Shown here in pieces: positions 12,051 to 23,903 of a DNA stretch of 64,000 nt (position 1 is its first letter; each line of letters begins with the position of its first letter). Where the stretch lies: NCBI GenBank assembly GCA_035772405.1, contig JAYKKM010000350.1, positions 2,420,001 to 2,484,000 on the forward strand. The letters are read 5' to 3'. Below the pieces are notes generated by a model that saw nothing but the letters and a program-made list of their open reading frames with translations, did no database searches and was not told the origin of the DNA. The stretch is from Chrysogorgia sp. JL179-B06. Taxonomy: Eukaryota; Cnidaria; Anthozoa; Scleralcyonacea; Chrysogorgiidae. The translations under genes were made by a program, and so were the position numbers.

Positions 12051-12547
12051 AAAATGGCTGTATTTGTGCAATCATTATATATATAGTTGCTTTGCAGTCG
12101 TTCTATATACACCAATTTAGTTCAAATCAGTTGCGGATAACAACTATGTGAAAAAACATTTTTTACCCGAAAATGTCCTTGAAGGAAAGTTAAATAATAA
12201 ATATCAATTTTTTACATGGTTGTTAGTTATACCGGCAATTGATTCGAACTAAATTTGTGTATATAAGTGGTTTTCATGTGAAAAAATATTCTAAAGCTAT
12301 ACTAGAAATACGAATCGGCAATAATCCCCTTCTACCACTTTCCCCCACCCCACCCCTAGAGTTTCTTTTCCCCATCCATGGTCCCCAGTGCCCAGACCGC
12401 GTATATCTCGACCAATATTTACTCGATTGCAATTCTAAAAACAGATTTGGAATTACCGAGTCTAAATACATAACATTTATTCTATATACCGAGTCTAAAT
12501 ACATATTCATTTATCTATTATATTACGAGAACGTGTATACCATTGAA

Positions 12548-12830
12548 CATGTTCTGGTCTAGTGGTTACCACAGTCAGTCAGTCACATGCCTATGAGCTG
12601 GGAGAAACAGGTTCAAATCCTGGGTCGGACCACCACTCAGGGTCTTAAAAATAATTGAGGTGAAAGTGCTGCCTTTGCAGTAATATCAGCAAATGGTAAG
12701 ACTTTTTCGGTCTGCTCGGATAACGACCTTAAATCGTAGGCCCTCGGAACCCCTATCAATTGGGCTTCTAGCCTGTTGTGGTATTCCGTTCACCTAAGAG
12801 TGATAAATCTACCAAACTAAACTAAACATT
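12548..12830 (+). repeat. tRNA-derived SINE
   Basis: A box TCTGGTCTAGTGGTTACCAC and B box GGTTCAAATCCTGGG form a tRNA-like head, followed by a tRNA-unrelated body of about 190 bp (GACTTTTTCGGTCTGCTCGG). This head-body layout is that of a Pol III SINE. Confidence 0.7.
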
Positions 12831-13989
12831 GGCGATATGCGATCTGGCGAACTACATAAATAGGTTTTTACGAAGGGTATACACGTTTGCATAATATAAT
12901 AGGTACGTATGTTAGTGTACAGTGTATCTAGACTCGCCAATAAACTGTTTTCAAAATTGAAAACGGTTAAATATTGATCGAGATTACGTTGAAAATCTAC
13001 GTACGACTAAACGGCTTTTTGCGATTTGTTGTGCTGGGGACCATGGATGGGGAAAAGAAACTCTAGGGGGAGAAAAGGCGGTCGAGGGGTTATTGCGGTA
13101 CACGTATTTCTAGTATGTGGATATAAATTAGCCCTTATAGCCTGGTTATCGTGCAATCTCGTACCCTGGTGAAATGAGATTCGCGTACTGATCTGGCTTC
13201 CCAACCTTAAGGTAGCAAGATCCCACATAATCAATTTTTAATACCCTACAATATAACAATTAACTGTGGCAACCATTTGAAAGAACATATGAAAAAATAT
13301 ATTTCGACAAAAAAAGTTTGCATAAATTATGCTAATTAGCTGACAAAATGCCCGCGGATATGTCAAAACTCAGACATACTTCAAGCAAGATTACTTAGGC
13401 ATTTTCAGATATAGGGTCCTGGAAGTTGCAGACTTTATAACTTGTATGATTAGGCATATTCTGATGGTACCACTTTCAAGATTAAGTGCTCATGTTTTTC
13501 AATTTTCGCAATATTAATGTCAGATAATTCAACAAGTTTTAATCAGATTCGAAATTCCTACCATCATTCCCTAGATATTCATGCAAAGAATCTGTGGTGA
13601 AGATTTCATTACAATATATGGAGAAATAAGAGAGAAATAGTGTTTGGAAGATGGCGAGGTTGCTACAAAATGCATTCTGAGAAAACAATACAACAAGATG
13701 CTACAAATTTTTTGCTTGTTTTTTTTCGTTACCATTTCTCTAAACATTAGTATCCATCAGTGAAAGGTATACTTTGTCACAGATTTTTGTTAAAAATACA
13801 ACTTTTCCTGAAAAAATTTCTGATGTTTTTGGGACCTTAACCCAACAAGAGGATCAAGAAAACCAAATTCTGATCTTTTAAGACAACATAAATGTATCTC
13901 TTCTCGAACGAATTGCTTTTGCTATCACCGCTTACTGATTTTGCGTGAATAAGAATTTATATTTTCACAACTAATAAATGAACTTTACA
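12831..13989. other. No recognisable gene
   Basis: No coding signature. A segment near 13030-13090 (CCATGGATGGGGAAAAGAAA) is the inverse of one near 12355-12385, so part is foldback repeat. Confidence 0.45.
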
Positions 13990-15545
13990 CTAAAAAAGGT
14001 GGGTTAACACACCTTTTTTGTCCAAAAGTTAACACACCTCAAGGTGTGTTGAATAACACACCTTAATGTGCGTTTTTTGCTTGTCCAAAATTTAACACGT
14101 TTTAAAGGGGAACTATAGTAAAAAAACAAATTACTTTTAAAATAGTTTTACAGTATCTGCTATTGTACTCGAGAAATAACGTTTTCATTTTCGTATTTTA
14201 AGCTTCTGGACACCGCCATTTTAGAGTTTACTCGACGGCTCAAGCTCGATGTACAGCGGTAATTTATTTTCAATGTTGACGTCATTGAGTGCAAGGAAGA
14301 AAAGACAAGCACTCAAGGCAGCCGTTCCGCACGTTGTAACCAATAAATTGTTGGCATTATTTTAGCATTGTAACCAATAAGTTATTGGATTGTAACCAGC
14401 CTAACCCCCAACACATCTACTCCCCTAGTTGGGCCTAAATTAGTAGACTAGTGAGACAAACTATGAATGTGGGACTAGTAATTGACTGTTACACGCATAC
14501 GCTTACAATCATAACGTATTACAATCCAATAACTTATTGGTTACAATGCTAAAATAATGCCAATAATTTATTGGTTACAACGTGCGGAATGGGTGCTCAA
14601 TGACGTCAAAATTGAAAATAAATCCACCGCTGTACATCGAGCTTGAGCCGTCGAGCAAACACTAAAATGGCGGCATCCAGAAGCTTAAAATACGAGAATG
14701 AAAACGTTATTTCTTGAGTACAAGAGCATATACCGTAAAACTATTAACATTTCTAAACATAATACTAAAAGGCCTTTTATTTAAAAGTAATTTGTATTTT
14801 GACTAGGGTTCCCTTTAAAGTGCCACTACGATCAAATTTTTACCTATCGATATTTTTACGTATTTATAAAGCAGAGCTGCTAAATATTACTTGGTCGAAA
14901 CCGTTTTGCGATTTCACAATGGCAAGTATTATTTTTCTTACTCCGAATCTGGAGTTGTTATGTCCGCCATTAATCGTTCATGTTCTTGACCAGCGGAACG
15001 AAGTGACGTCAGATTATCAACGCGAAGACTCCACGTGGCTAATTCTTCAAGTAAATCAAGGTCGTTTTTTCAAATTCTTCGTCTGAAAGGCTGGAAACAA
15101 AAGAAAACAAATAACCTCGACCGAAATTCAGGCGTAGCATTGAGAATCTGACGTCACAAACAATATTATCTTTTGAAATTGCGGGCTCACTTGGAACACG
15201 TTTTTAGTAATGGTGGCCTAAATAATAGTGATTTCAGAGCTCAAAATACTTACTTTAAAATACTCTTTTTTTTTTTTTACATCGATGATCACTTTCGACC
15301 CTGAAATACTATTCTATGCTAAAGAAAATCTAAAAGACGAGGGTGAATTTTCATCGTAGTGGCACTTTAAGGTGTTTTTGAAAAGGGTGTTTTAACACAC
15401 TAAAGCGTGCATTACATAACACACATTCCAACACACCTTCAGGTGTGTTATTTGACACACCACCGTTTGTTTCTTTTCTTTATATACTCTTATGTGTGTT
15501 ATTATGTGCACACCTTAAGTTGTGTTACTAAGCACATCCTGAAAA
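13990..15545. mobile_element. Nested MITE cluster
   Basis: The outer zone at both ends is rich in palindromic AACACACCT/AGGTGTGTT units (13993-14100 and 15371-15545). Inside lie two abutting elements. MITE A at 14101-14819 (AAAGGGGAACT ends) itself carries another foldback at about 14325-14591 (TTGTAACCAATAA arms). A second MITE at 14818-15370 has AGTGCCACTACGAT ends. MITE A has relatives at 31148-31505 and 51999-52437. TGACGTCA octamers occur in mirrored pairs. Confidence 0.75.
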
Positions 15546-15960
15546 ATAGGTATGCAACGCGTAGATGTGTCTGCTGATAGTTATTAACGACACATTGTTG
15601 ATGACATCAGAATAGAAAATAGGTCCACGGAATGCGAACATGTGCTGCAACAAAAAGGGTAGAAGGGGTGATTCTGAATAAGCTTATATCTACCACTCAG
15701 TATTGTCTGCACTATTGTATAATGTGCTGTTTTCAAGCATATTGAGATGATCGTCCATGTATCGTCTGTCTACTCTAAGTTCTCCCACATTCACTACAGC
15801 TGTGTATGTATTAACACAAAGAAGGATTTGTCAAATGGTGCTCCACAACAATGTGGATAACTAGATGTGTGGAGTAAATGGTTTGAACCTAGGAGTATCA
15901 TCCCTCGCAAGCGAGGGTGATAATCTCGCCGCAACAGCGATCCATTTCTCACGAATAGTT

Positions 15961-15995
<35 letters not shown>

Positions 15996-16130
15996 ACCAT
16001 TGTCGCTTATGTATTGTGCGCACGCTCACTGCTTGCAGTTTGAGCTCTCTGGCATGGTTTTTGATGTCCCACATTTGTGTGGCATCAAGGGTTACTGTAA
16101 ATGGCAGTTATCTTCATCCTGCTCATCAGC
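15546..16130. other. No intact gene; dispersed repeat and short TA run
   Basis: No coding signature. Contains the segment shared with 3640-3676 and a (TA)n run at about 15961-15991. Confidence 0.5.
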
Positions 16131-16176
16131 ACTACACTGATGAGGCCCAAAAGGCCGAAACGGTACCGTCTGTAGT
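16131..16176 (+). ncRNA. Hammerhead ribozyme (Penelope-type, short stem III)
   Basis: All core elements are present in order. The stem I strand ACTACA is followed by catalytic box CTGATGA, stem II GGCC-CAAAA-GGCC, then GAAA. Stem III is ACGG-TA-CCGT, followed by C as the cleavage-site nucleotide and TGTAGT, which closes stem I with ACTACA. The 4-bp stem III with a 2-nt loop matches the minimal hammerheads described in Penelope-like retroelements. It self-cleaves RNA after the C. A TA microsatellite follows directly. Confidence 0.85.
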
Positions 16177-16314
16177 TATATATATATATATATATATAGT
16201 AGATAAATAGAAAAATTAATAAAAGTAGATAAATTAATAACTTGCGAATTTTCCAGAAGATAGAGTGCTCTATATATATTATCTATTATATATTATATTA
16301 TATATATATATCTA

Positions 16315-16586
16315 ATTGTACTTCTGTTGGAGTTATTTATGTTGCTTCTTGTCAGAAGTGAAATGTGCAATATGTAGGATCTACCTCTACACAGTTTAAG
16401 GTTCGATTCCGTAATCACAAGTCTACCATGAATACTAATAAGAAGACTTGTGAAGTGGCTATTCATTATAATAATAGTCCACATTCGTTGTCGGATTTCA
16501 GTTTCATCTGTATTGAAAAAATCAATGACAACAACATGATGGATCGTAAAGTGCTTACCCGGGAGGCTTATTGGGCAGCGCAACTG
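16315..16586 (+). pseudogene. Penelope-like GIY-YIG endonuclease, left part (interrupted)
   Basis: Encodes VIYVASCQ, then QYVGSTSTQFKVRFRNHKST, a GIY-YIG nuclease core, with one stop codon after VASCQK. The reading frame is cut at 16586 by the IS3EU-like transposon and resumes at 23904 after the 6-bp duplication. The remainder of the element is not recognisable upstream. Confidence 0.75.
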
Positions 16587-16894
16587 TACGGTGGCCCACA
16601 AGTATCACGGCAAAAGTTGTAGAAAAATGAAGTCAACATTAGTTTTGAATCAGCAACAAAACTTTTAAACTAATGCAACAGTTCAAAATCGACAGCAACA
16701 AAGAAATTAGATCCACGGCAACAATTCGACTTCGCCGACGAAAGGTTTCGACAAGCGACAAATTAAAATTCCACGGCAACAAAAAAATCCACGGCAACAA
16801 AAAAATCCACGGCAATAAAAAACTCCACGGCAAATCTTTCGCGGCGGAAGTGACAAAGCCGGAAGTGCGTCTCCAACTAGTACCCAGGGCTATT
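16587..16894 (+). repeat. Left terminal inverted repeat of the IS3EU-like element
   Basis: Matches 23598-23903 in inverse over its whole length. Contains four to five tandem subterminal units of CACGGCAACAAAAAAATC, likely transposase-binding sites. Confidence 0.9.
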
Positions 16895-16997
16895 GCGGGG
16901 GTACCGCGGGCTCACAAAGAACGTCTAGCGAAGGAGGCTAGGGCTATTGTGGGGGGTGAGGACAGAGGCTGCTTTCGCAGACTGGAACAAGAATAGA

Positions 16998-17029
16998 ATG
17001 GAAGAAAATAATTCAGAGGGTGATCTGAT
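16998..17029 (+). CDS. Zinc-finger/HECT-like gene, exon 1
   Basis: ATG at 16998 opens MEENNSEGDL, ending two bases into the next codon with a GTAAGT donor at 17030. The split codon is completed by the first base of the exon at 17940, in phase. Part of the three-exon plus-strand gene of the IS3EU-like element, about 100 bp inside its left terminal repeat. Confidence 0.65.
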
Positions 17030-17339
17030 GTAAGTAAACTCTATTAACTCTAAGTAACGAGTTCAACTAAATTCATGTCAAAAATCGCAAAGTTCGTATT
17101 GTGTTGCGCGCATTCGCGCAGGGTATGGTAATTTTTATATATTTCTGTTCGTGAAAAATGGTTTTTAACAGACGCCTTTCACATATTATGTTTCGTGTTA
17201 CTATTATTTGACATGGGTTGGATGCAAAACTGAAAACAGGCATATATTCGTACATTGACTTTAACTAAACGTCGTGCTCAATCACTTATACACTTCGTGT
17301 TCAGTCAACTAAAGTACTAAACTATATAGCTATTTTTTT

Positions 17340-17752
17340 CTTCCTTTACCTCGTGGTCCCAGTAGTCCTTGCGGCCTCATGCCCGAATCCTACTACAGTA
17401 TTCATTCACCCCAAATGTAAATATTATTCAAGTGCTCACAGGAAAAGGATATCAACAAGACATATTGTTGTTGTTTGTTTACATCCCTTTTTATCAATTA
17501 TCATCAGAGCAGTTGCTGGCCCTGGTGTGGGGCCCCAAGTGTCAGGGCCCCCAAGCCTGTATACCTAAAAGCAAAGGAAGAAATATTGGGTAAAAAGGGA
17601 TGTAAACAAACAACAAGAACATTACAATATGTCTTGTTTATATCCTTTTCCTGTGAGCACTTGAATAATATTTACATTTGGGGGGAATGAATACTATAGT
17701 AGGATTCGGGCATGAGGCCGCAAGTACTGCTGGGACCACAAGGTAGAGAAGG
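17340..17752. mobile_element. MITE in intron 1 with about 150-bp inverted arms
   Basis: Arms at about 17340-17490 and 17597-17752 are inverted copies (TCATGCCCGAATCCTACTA, ATATTATTCAAGTGCT). It sits in the first intron of the HECT-like gene and so is removed by splicing. Confidence 0.8.
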
Positions 17753-17939
17753 AAGACTTTAGGTTATTTTATGTAGATTGTATATAAGAATAAAAGCTAA
17801 TCCCAATATGACATGACTACTACAATACCTGTATGTTGTCATGTTGTGGGGGGAGAGATTATTTGTAATGTTCTTCCAATATACATTTAATATACACTGC
17901 AAGAACATGGCAAAATGGTCAGCTTCCATTCTCCTTTAG

Positions 17940-18424
17940 ATTCTGTGGCATGTGTTCTTCCCAAGTGAGAAAGGGAGTAAAGTATTGCTGGAACTGCAAT
18001 GCAGATCAAACCACAACTGGTCCACCCAGTGTAGTAATAGAATCTGGAAGAGCTGCTACATCTTTTGGTAGGCCACAAACTCAAGGCACAACTGGAGAGA
18101 AGAGAAAGGCCATGTCGCTCAATAGCTACATGAAGGCCAAATCCTCTGAGCGGCAATCTGGAAGTGACTTTCGCTCAAAAAAAAAGGCCAATAAGGATGA
18201 TAATAAAGAAGTAGTCATTAACATTGGCCTTAAAGAACTATGTGAAGTGGGACTTAAGACAATCCGTGGTAAGCGCTTACCACTCCGTGTCCCTCAGTCA
18301 GCTACATATGCAATAATACTTCAAAAAGCAGTACAGAAATGGAGTGCATTTGACAGAAAGTTTGATGGTTCCAAAAAGTTTGTTTTACTTTATGAAGATG
18401 AGACAAATGCTCAATTTATGCCTG
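17940..18424 (+). CDS. Zinc-finger/HECT-like gene, exon 2
   Basis: An acceptor (CTCCTTTAG) precedes 17940 and a GTAAGT donor follows 18424. The exon opens with a CxxC-x12-CxxC zinc-ribbon-like motif (FCGMC...YCWNC), then a low-complexity basic linker. A compact domain near its end reads KKFVLLYEDETNAQFMPG. It joins in phase to exon 3 at 19530. Confidence 0.8.
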
Positions 18425-18615
18425 GTAAGTATTTTTTAAATACTGTAGAATCCCAAAGTAGAATCCCAAAATACAACTTTGTTTATGGGTTGTGTGGGTT
18501 TCAAGTCACATAAGAGGCATTTGGGGTTGGGGCAGAATCTGCCCATGGCCCAATATCTTCAAGACTATTACATGTATGCCAATGACATTTTCACATGTTG
18601 ATGGATGGTAAAACT

Positions 18616-18922
18616 TAAAGGGGCTATGTCACGATCTGCCTGGACGATCTGATCAGCTAAGCGTACTTTTTGATTTTTGATTCGGAATCCAAAAGCAAAG
18701 CGAAGCGAAAGCTCAACAATTTATTCGATTAGTATTTGTTATTTTCATGTTGGTGGGTTATTTTTGGACGAGTTATAAGTAAAGCATAATGACAATTTAA
18801 TGTCTAATCGTGGTGGGAAACGAGGAGCTGGAAGGCCACGATTGCCGTATACTATCTTGAACAAAAAATCAACAAGTACGCTTAGCTGAGTAACCAGGCA
18901 AATCGTGACATAGCCCCTTTAA
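18616..18922. mobile_element. MITE in intron 2 (TTAAAGGGGCTATGTCACGA ends)
   Basis: Inverted ends TTAAAGGGGCTATGTCACGA and its complement with a further matching AGCTAAGCGTACTT pair. About 307 bp, no coding content. Confidence 0.85.
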
Positions 18923-19529
18923 TATATGTTACACTTTTGTTGTCATGGCAACAAATTGTGATGTCATTATGACATCATCAGTTGTCAAAAAATACTGATT
19001 TAAAGCAATTCAAAAAGTTTTTTTCAGGATTATTTCTTGCTGTGCTGTTAACATACATAAGTTATTATATCAATAAATATATTTATCTTAATTGATATGT
19101 TCTTATCTTTATTGTTTTTATTGTAATGAAAATTACAATATCGAAATTGAGTGTTACTGACAATAATTGACATACTGACAATGTATTTCTAGGAAAAGTT
19201 GTGAAATGTTAGAGTTATAACTGTAATCATTATTGAGATATCTGCATTTAAAATTAGCGAGGGAAGACTCCACCCCCAGTCTAGATAGGGTTAACTCTTT
19301 AACCTGAAAAGTATGTAATGAATTTATTTCATTTGGGGGGGAATGGTAGTGTGGATGATAAGCTTTAAGTCTGTTGAAAAACATGTTTAGAAATTTTTAT
19401 TTTGTAGACAATTTACAGTAATCAAACTTTTATCTGAAATTATATGGCAGATTTAGTTCTGTGAACATTTAGATATGAAATTCACTAATAAATTACCAAA
19501 TTAATTTGGAAACTTCTTTTCATGTGTAG

Positions 19530-21286
19530 GTGAACCTAAGGAATTCTTCTCTCTCAACAAATACAAGACTGAAGTTGGAAAAGATTTCAAGCGTCTTGTG
19601 TTTTATCTTTGTAAAGAAGAGGAATTCAACTCCTGTGAAGAACAAGATGAAGAACAAGATGAAGAAAGATCACTTACAGGAGAGGATCATTCACACACAG
19701 ATCTCTTCAATGCTGATATAGTTGACAATATTATTTATGAATATGATGAATTTGATGAGAGAGATGAATCACAGCAGAGAAGAGATGAAGTCCCTCAGCG
19801 AAGAGATGAAGTCCCTCAGCGAAGAGACGAAGTCCCTCAGCGAAGAGATGAAGTCCCTCAGCGAAGAGATGAAGTCCCTCAGCGAAGAGATGAAGACCCT
19901 CAGAGAAGAAACGATGAACGTTGTACGGGAGATGAAACACAGCAGACATCAAGTCAAGTAAATCAGGGAAGAAGTGAGAACACTTTTGATCAAATGAAGC
20001 CTGCAGATGAAAACAGTAATGGCCGTTCCACACCACCATCAGTTCCTGCAGAAACAAAATCAGAATTGTTTGCACATATCAGTAACTATAACGATGTTGT
20101 AAAAGAAATTAGCTCCAAAGTCAATCATGACAATCAGTTTTTTATTGCCACAAGAAGAAGGGTACCTTTTTCTCGCATATTGGGCCTGTGGAAAAGGCAA
20201 GCTTCAAAATGTGACCCCACTAATCTTTTAAGGGTGCACTTCAGTGGCGAGGATGGGATTGACTCTGGGGCGTTAGCCCTAGAGTTTCTAGAAGAATGTA
20301 TATCTGAAATGGGGAAAATTATGTTTCCGGATGGCTCACCAGTCGACTCTTCATCTCATGTTCAAAGCGGCAATTTCCGTGCCTGTGGTCAGATTGTGGC
20401 AGTGTCATTGGCACAAGGTGGCCCACCTCCTTGCTTCCTGGAGCAATGCAGCTATGAGGCAGGATTCTCCATGTTGGATATGATGAATATCTGTAAAGAG
20501 CATCTCACTGCAAAGGAAGTTAAACTTCTTGATGATGTGAGATTAGATTGTGTGAAATACATGGATCTGATCCTGGACCATGGCTACACTGGTCAAATAT
20601 GCAATGAGCATGTTGAGGCAATTATCCGGTCTCTGAAGGTAAGCTTTGTCTCCCGCCGCTGCCTTTACATGAAAGAGTTCATGATCGGTTTGCAATCTTA
20701 TGGCCTGGATGAGATAATAACACAAAAGCCATCCCAGTGCCAGCCACTCTTTGTAAATGGGGATCTAAAGGAAGGGTTGGCTCCAAATGCTGACTATGTG
20801 TTCTCTTTGATGGTGCCCCAGTACTCAAAGCAGGGGACAACAAGAAGATGCATTGAGGAAAAGATAATGGACCATCTGCAAGATACACTGATCACCTTCG
20901 AAGACGAGAATGTCACAGGACACACAGTTGCAATAGCATGGAACTACGAACTTCAAGATGGTTCTAGTGAAGAAGCTGTCAATGATGAAACTGCTGGTGA
21001 AATAGTGTCAGAAGAGTTTGAGTCCCCCAGCGTGACTATCCCCGGAGTGATGGGTTGGCTAATTGGAATACAACACAAGCCTGTGAATGGAGAAGACCCA
21101 AAAATTATGGTCTCCTTTGACCACGAGTGTTTACAGAGAAACCCCAAACATTCAATTTGTTACCCTCTTGTCAGTGCTTGTGGGAGAACTCTAACTCTCC
21201 CAGTTATACATATGACAAATGCTGAGAAGTTCAGAGAAATTTTCCTTATGGCATATTGCAAGGGCAAATCCTTTGGGAAACCTTAG
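19530..21286 (+). CDS. Zinc-finger/HECT-like E3 ligase-type protein, exon 3
   Basis: Acceptor GTGTAG precedes 19530. With exons 1 and 2 the gene encodes 757 residues. The exon carries an acidic region and a six-fold 7-residue repeat (RRDEVPQ). From about residue 380 there is a divergent HECT domain (RRRVPFSRILGLWKRQ, LRVHFSGEDGIDSGALALEF). It closes with the C-lobe signature SACGRTLTLPVI, where Cys723 is at the position of the ubiquitin-thioester cysteine. HECT proteins transfer ubiquitin from E2 to substrates through that Cys. Similar divergent HECT modules occur in G2E3-like invertebrate proteins. Presence inside a DNA transposon suggests the element uses or carries a ubiquitin ligase; whether it is catalytically active is not known. 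Confidence 0.8.
19778..19906. repeat. 21-bp coding minisatellite
   Basis: About six copies of GAAGTCCCTCAGCGAAGAGA plus one base, coding RRDEVPQ units in the HECT-like protein. Confidence 0.9.
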
Positions 21287-22453
21287 GTGAACAAAGGTGA
21301 TAGAATTGTTTTACAATGCAACTGACAATTTTTATCCTTTTGACATGACCTCATCAGAGTTATCCCAAGTCAAGTGAAAATAAACTGTTAAATCTTTATT
21401 CTTTGTTTAAATGTTTGAAATTCATGGTTGATTGCTTCATCCCTGCTTGTATGAGACAATTGAATATACAATTATTTCATGATTTGCAACAATGATTACA
21501 ATATTCACATATTTGTTTGTTCATTTCTATTTTGTATGAAATGTTACTGCTCTATTGAATGAAGAATGAAATTGCTAGATAGATACAGTATATGAAAAGT
21601 GTGGATGTACAGAAACTCGAAATGGGTGTGATATCCTTATAACAATCAAACACAATAAAATTGGAGAAAGCAATCAACTGTGAATGGCCCTTGCATGTTA
21701 CAACAATGTCTAAATGTCTGTGGATATTGTTCTCAAGAGAAAAGTTGCTTAATGTTAAAAAACAGTATAAATTGTGGGACATGGTAAGAGAATTTAACCA
21801 TTGGTTCATTTTCATGGACACAATTTTACAGCCTATAAGTGGCAAACTAGTAAATAATGGCCAAAGAAAGATGTAGGGTAAAAACTTTCAATCCTTGTAC
21901 AGTGAAAACGTCATTTATACCAGTGGCATATATTATTTTGTAAGGGAGTTTCATTTGAGTGTTTTGTTGAAACAAAGTTGAGTTTTGTTACAAAAGTCAA
22001 AGATGTTGTTCAACTTATTTTAAATGCAATATATAAACATTCCTTCTCCCCCCACACACACATTTGTTAAGAAGTCATTGTGGATTTACTCTACATGAAA
22101 AAATTAGGCAAGTACTTCATCTTATGGGATATGATGGATTTGCCCAACCCCAAATAATTAAACATTAAAACTACATTAGCATTAAACATACTTTCCATTC
22201 ATTCATCTCCAGATTGGCCCAATTCAGCCAGGGTTTCTGCTGAATAAAATTATCCGACTTTAGCCAGAATAAAATTCTAAATACTTGGCCTAAAATAAAA
22301 GGGTTAACCCTTGACCACTATATATTCAATTTATGTTATAATTGTAAAAATTATAATTGTAAAGTTATAATTGTAAAATGCATTATAATAATGTGGAATA
22401 TATTGAAACAATCTCTAATGATTACAAGAAGTTACAAACCATTATTGGCATGA
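21287..22453. other. Spacer between convergent transposon genes
   Basis: AT-rich 3' regions of the HECT-like gene (AATAAA near 21378) and the transposase. No other coding signature. Confidence 0.6.
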
Positions 22454-23578
22454 TCAAGCAGTGTTTGGTATAAGTTTACACCTTCCCCTCCAATCTTCAG
22501 GTGTTTTTAGTTCGCATGTAGCCATTACATAACTAAAATACTCTTGGTAATCACTTTGTCCTGCTGTGTCCACAACATGTAATCTTGAATACTCCATTTC
22601 ATGGTCAGGAACAGGTAAGAGGAGGTTGGGAACACCACCATTAGACTCTGGCAATAAGTATAAAAAATCTGGTCGACCAGACACTGTATCATGCCTTGAT
22701 TTGCGTATATAGTGTGTGTTCCAGTGCACTTTAAGTTGGTCTATGTCAATTTGCAGAAGTGGTGCAAAACAAAACCAAAGACACTCTGACTCTAATTCAC
22801 TGGCCCGGTTAAACACCCCACGTTCTTCCAGATCTTTAAAAAAATTAATCCACCAGTTACTTCGGCTTCTTCTAAAATAAGACCACCAACTTTCTATCCT
22901 CTGGTTACGGGGGGAAGGAACATAACGGTGACTATCCACATCATCGCAAAAAAATGAGTGTATGGAAGCCATAATCCCATTTTCAGTGCCTAGATCGGTC
23001 ACCAATTTCTGGGGGCAACCACCAAATTGTTGAACTGCATCTAGATAGTAGGTCGCGATGTTATGCGGGCAATTATTGGATCGGGTGACATACAACCATA
23101 AGATCTTCCTGCTCCATCCATCGATACAACCATGGATCGGGAACCCGAAGGGTTTTAGCTTATCGTACCCATCACAATGCCAGACATCATTTGGTCCACG
23201 GTTATGATAAGTTCTCCTCTTCAATTTGTGTGCTCTTCTTTGTGCCACCCCTTCCGGATCTAATTCTTTGAGCATGTCTTCAACAGTCTTTCTAGGAACC
23301 ATTATTCCCTGCAATTGGAGGGTGTGCCACACGTGCCTGTAGCCACCAATGCAGCCAGGACCGTCCAAAAGGCTTCTTATCTTCTCTCGAACTACACGGA
23401 TGTCGTAGTCAGGATTTTTCCGTTTAAGCCCATAGGCTTTCACGCGCCTTTTCACGGTTGCAATACTTATCGTTATGCCATGCTCCTTCTCCAGAAACTC
23501 GCGAATTTCTTCATATTTAAATCCTTTACTAAAGTAATCTCTAATCAATTCTTCCAAATTTCTCTCTCCTTCCGCCAT
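22454..23578 (-). CDS. IS3EU-like DDE transposase
   Basis: 374 residues, single exon. The start is the ATG at 23578 (MAEGERNLEELI), only about 20 bp from the right terminal repeat; an upstream TTG frame extension enters the repeat. An N-terminal helix-turn-helix (about 15-50, KYEEIREFLE...SIATVKRRVKAYG) is followed by a retroviral-integrase-type RNase H fold. The acidic triad is visible: Asp136 (WHCDGYDKL), Asp195 (VTDLGTENG) and Glu229 (NQRIESWW), a D-D-x33-E spacing. It should cut and join the element ends. No stops or frameshifts, so the element may be recently active. The family name is recognition-based; the DDE fold is firmly supported. Confidence 0.88.
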   Translation of the reverse strand: MAEGERNLEELIRDYFSKGFKYEEIREFLEKEHGITISIATVKRRVKAYGLKRKNPDYDIRVVREKIRSLLDGPGCIGGYRHVWHTLQLQGIMVPRKTVEDMLKELDPEGVAQRRAHKLKRRTYHNRGPNDVWHCDGYDKLKPFGFPIHGCIDGWSRKILWLYVTRSNNCPHNIATYYLDAVQQFGGCPQKLVTDLGTENGIMASIHSFFCDDVDSHRYVPSPRNQRIESWWSYFRRSRSNWWINFFKDLEERGVFNRASELESECLWFCFAPLLQIDIDQLKVHWNTHYIRKSRHDTVSGRPDFLYLLPESNGGVPNLLLPVPDHEMEYSRLHVVDTAGQSDYQEYFSYVMATCELKTPEDWRGRCKLIPNTA

Positions 23579-23597
23579 TTTTGAATAAGCTCCTACC

Positions 23598-23903
23598 AAT
23601 AGCCTGGGTACTAGTTGGGACGCACTTCCGGCTTTGTCACTTCCGCCGCGAAAGATTTGCCGTGGAGTTTTTTATTGCCGTGGAGTTTTTTATTGCCGTG
23701 GATTTTTTTGTTGCCGTGGAATTTTAATTTGTCGCTTGTCGAAACCTTTCGTCGGCGAAGTCGAATTGTTGCCGTGGATCTAATTTCTTTGTTGCTGTCG
23801 ATTTTGAACTGTTGCATTAGTTTAAAAGTTTTGTTGCTGATTCAAAACTAATGTTGACTTCATTTTTCTACAACTTTTGCCGTGATACTTGTGGGCCACC
23901 GTA
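23598..23903 (-). repeat. Right terminal inverted repeat of the IS3EU-like element
   Basis: Inverse of 16587-16894, ending CCACCGTA at 23903, followed by the CAACTG duplication. Confidence 0.9.

Larger units (their letters stand above)
16587..23903. mobile_element. Complete IS3EU-like DNA transposon (7,317 bp)
   Basis: Bounded by about 307-bp terminal inverted repeats (16587-16894 and 23598-23903) that begin TACGGTGG, and flanked by an exact 6-bp duplication CAACTG (16581-16586 and 23904-23909). It encodes a DDE transposase (minus) and, tail-to-tail with it, a three-exon zinc-finger/HECT-like gene (plus). The IS3EU label rests on the HTH plus retroviral-integrase-like DDE domain, the 6-bp TSD and TA-starting ends. 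The first intron holds a MITE at 17340-17752, the second another at 18616-18922. Confidence 0.85.

Noticed and set aside
16673..16996. ORF with HGNKK repeats (also at 23611-23817)
   Set aside because: It is the subterminal repeat array of the IS3EU-like terminal repeats; the conservation is at DNA level in both ends.
19731..20075. Minus-strand ORF with LHLFAEG repeats
   Set aside because: Antisense of the 21-bp coding minisatellite in the HECT-like gene.
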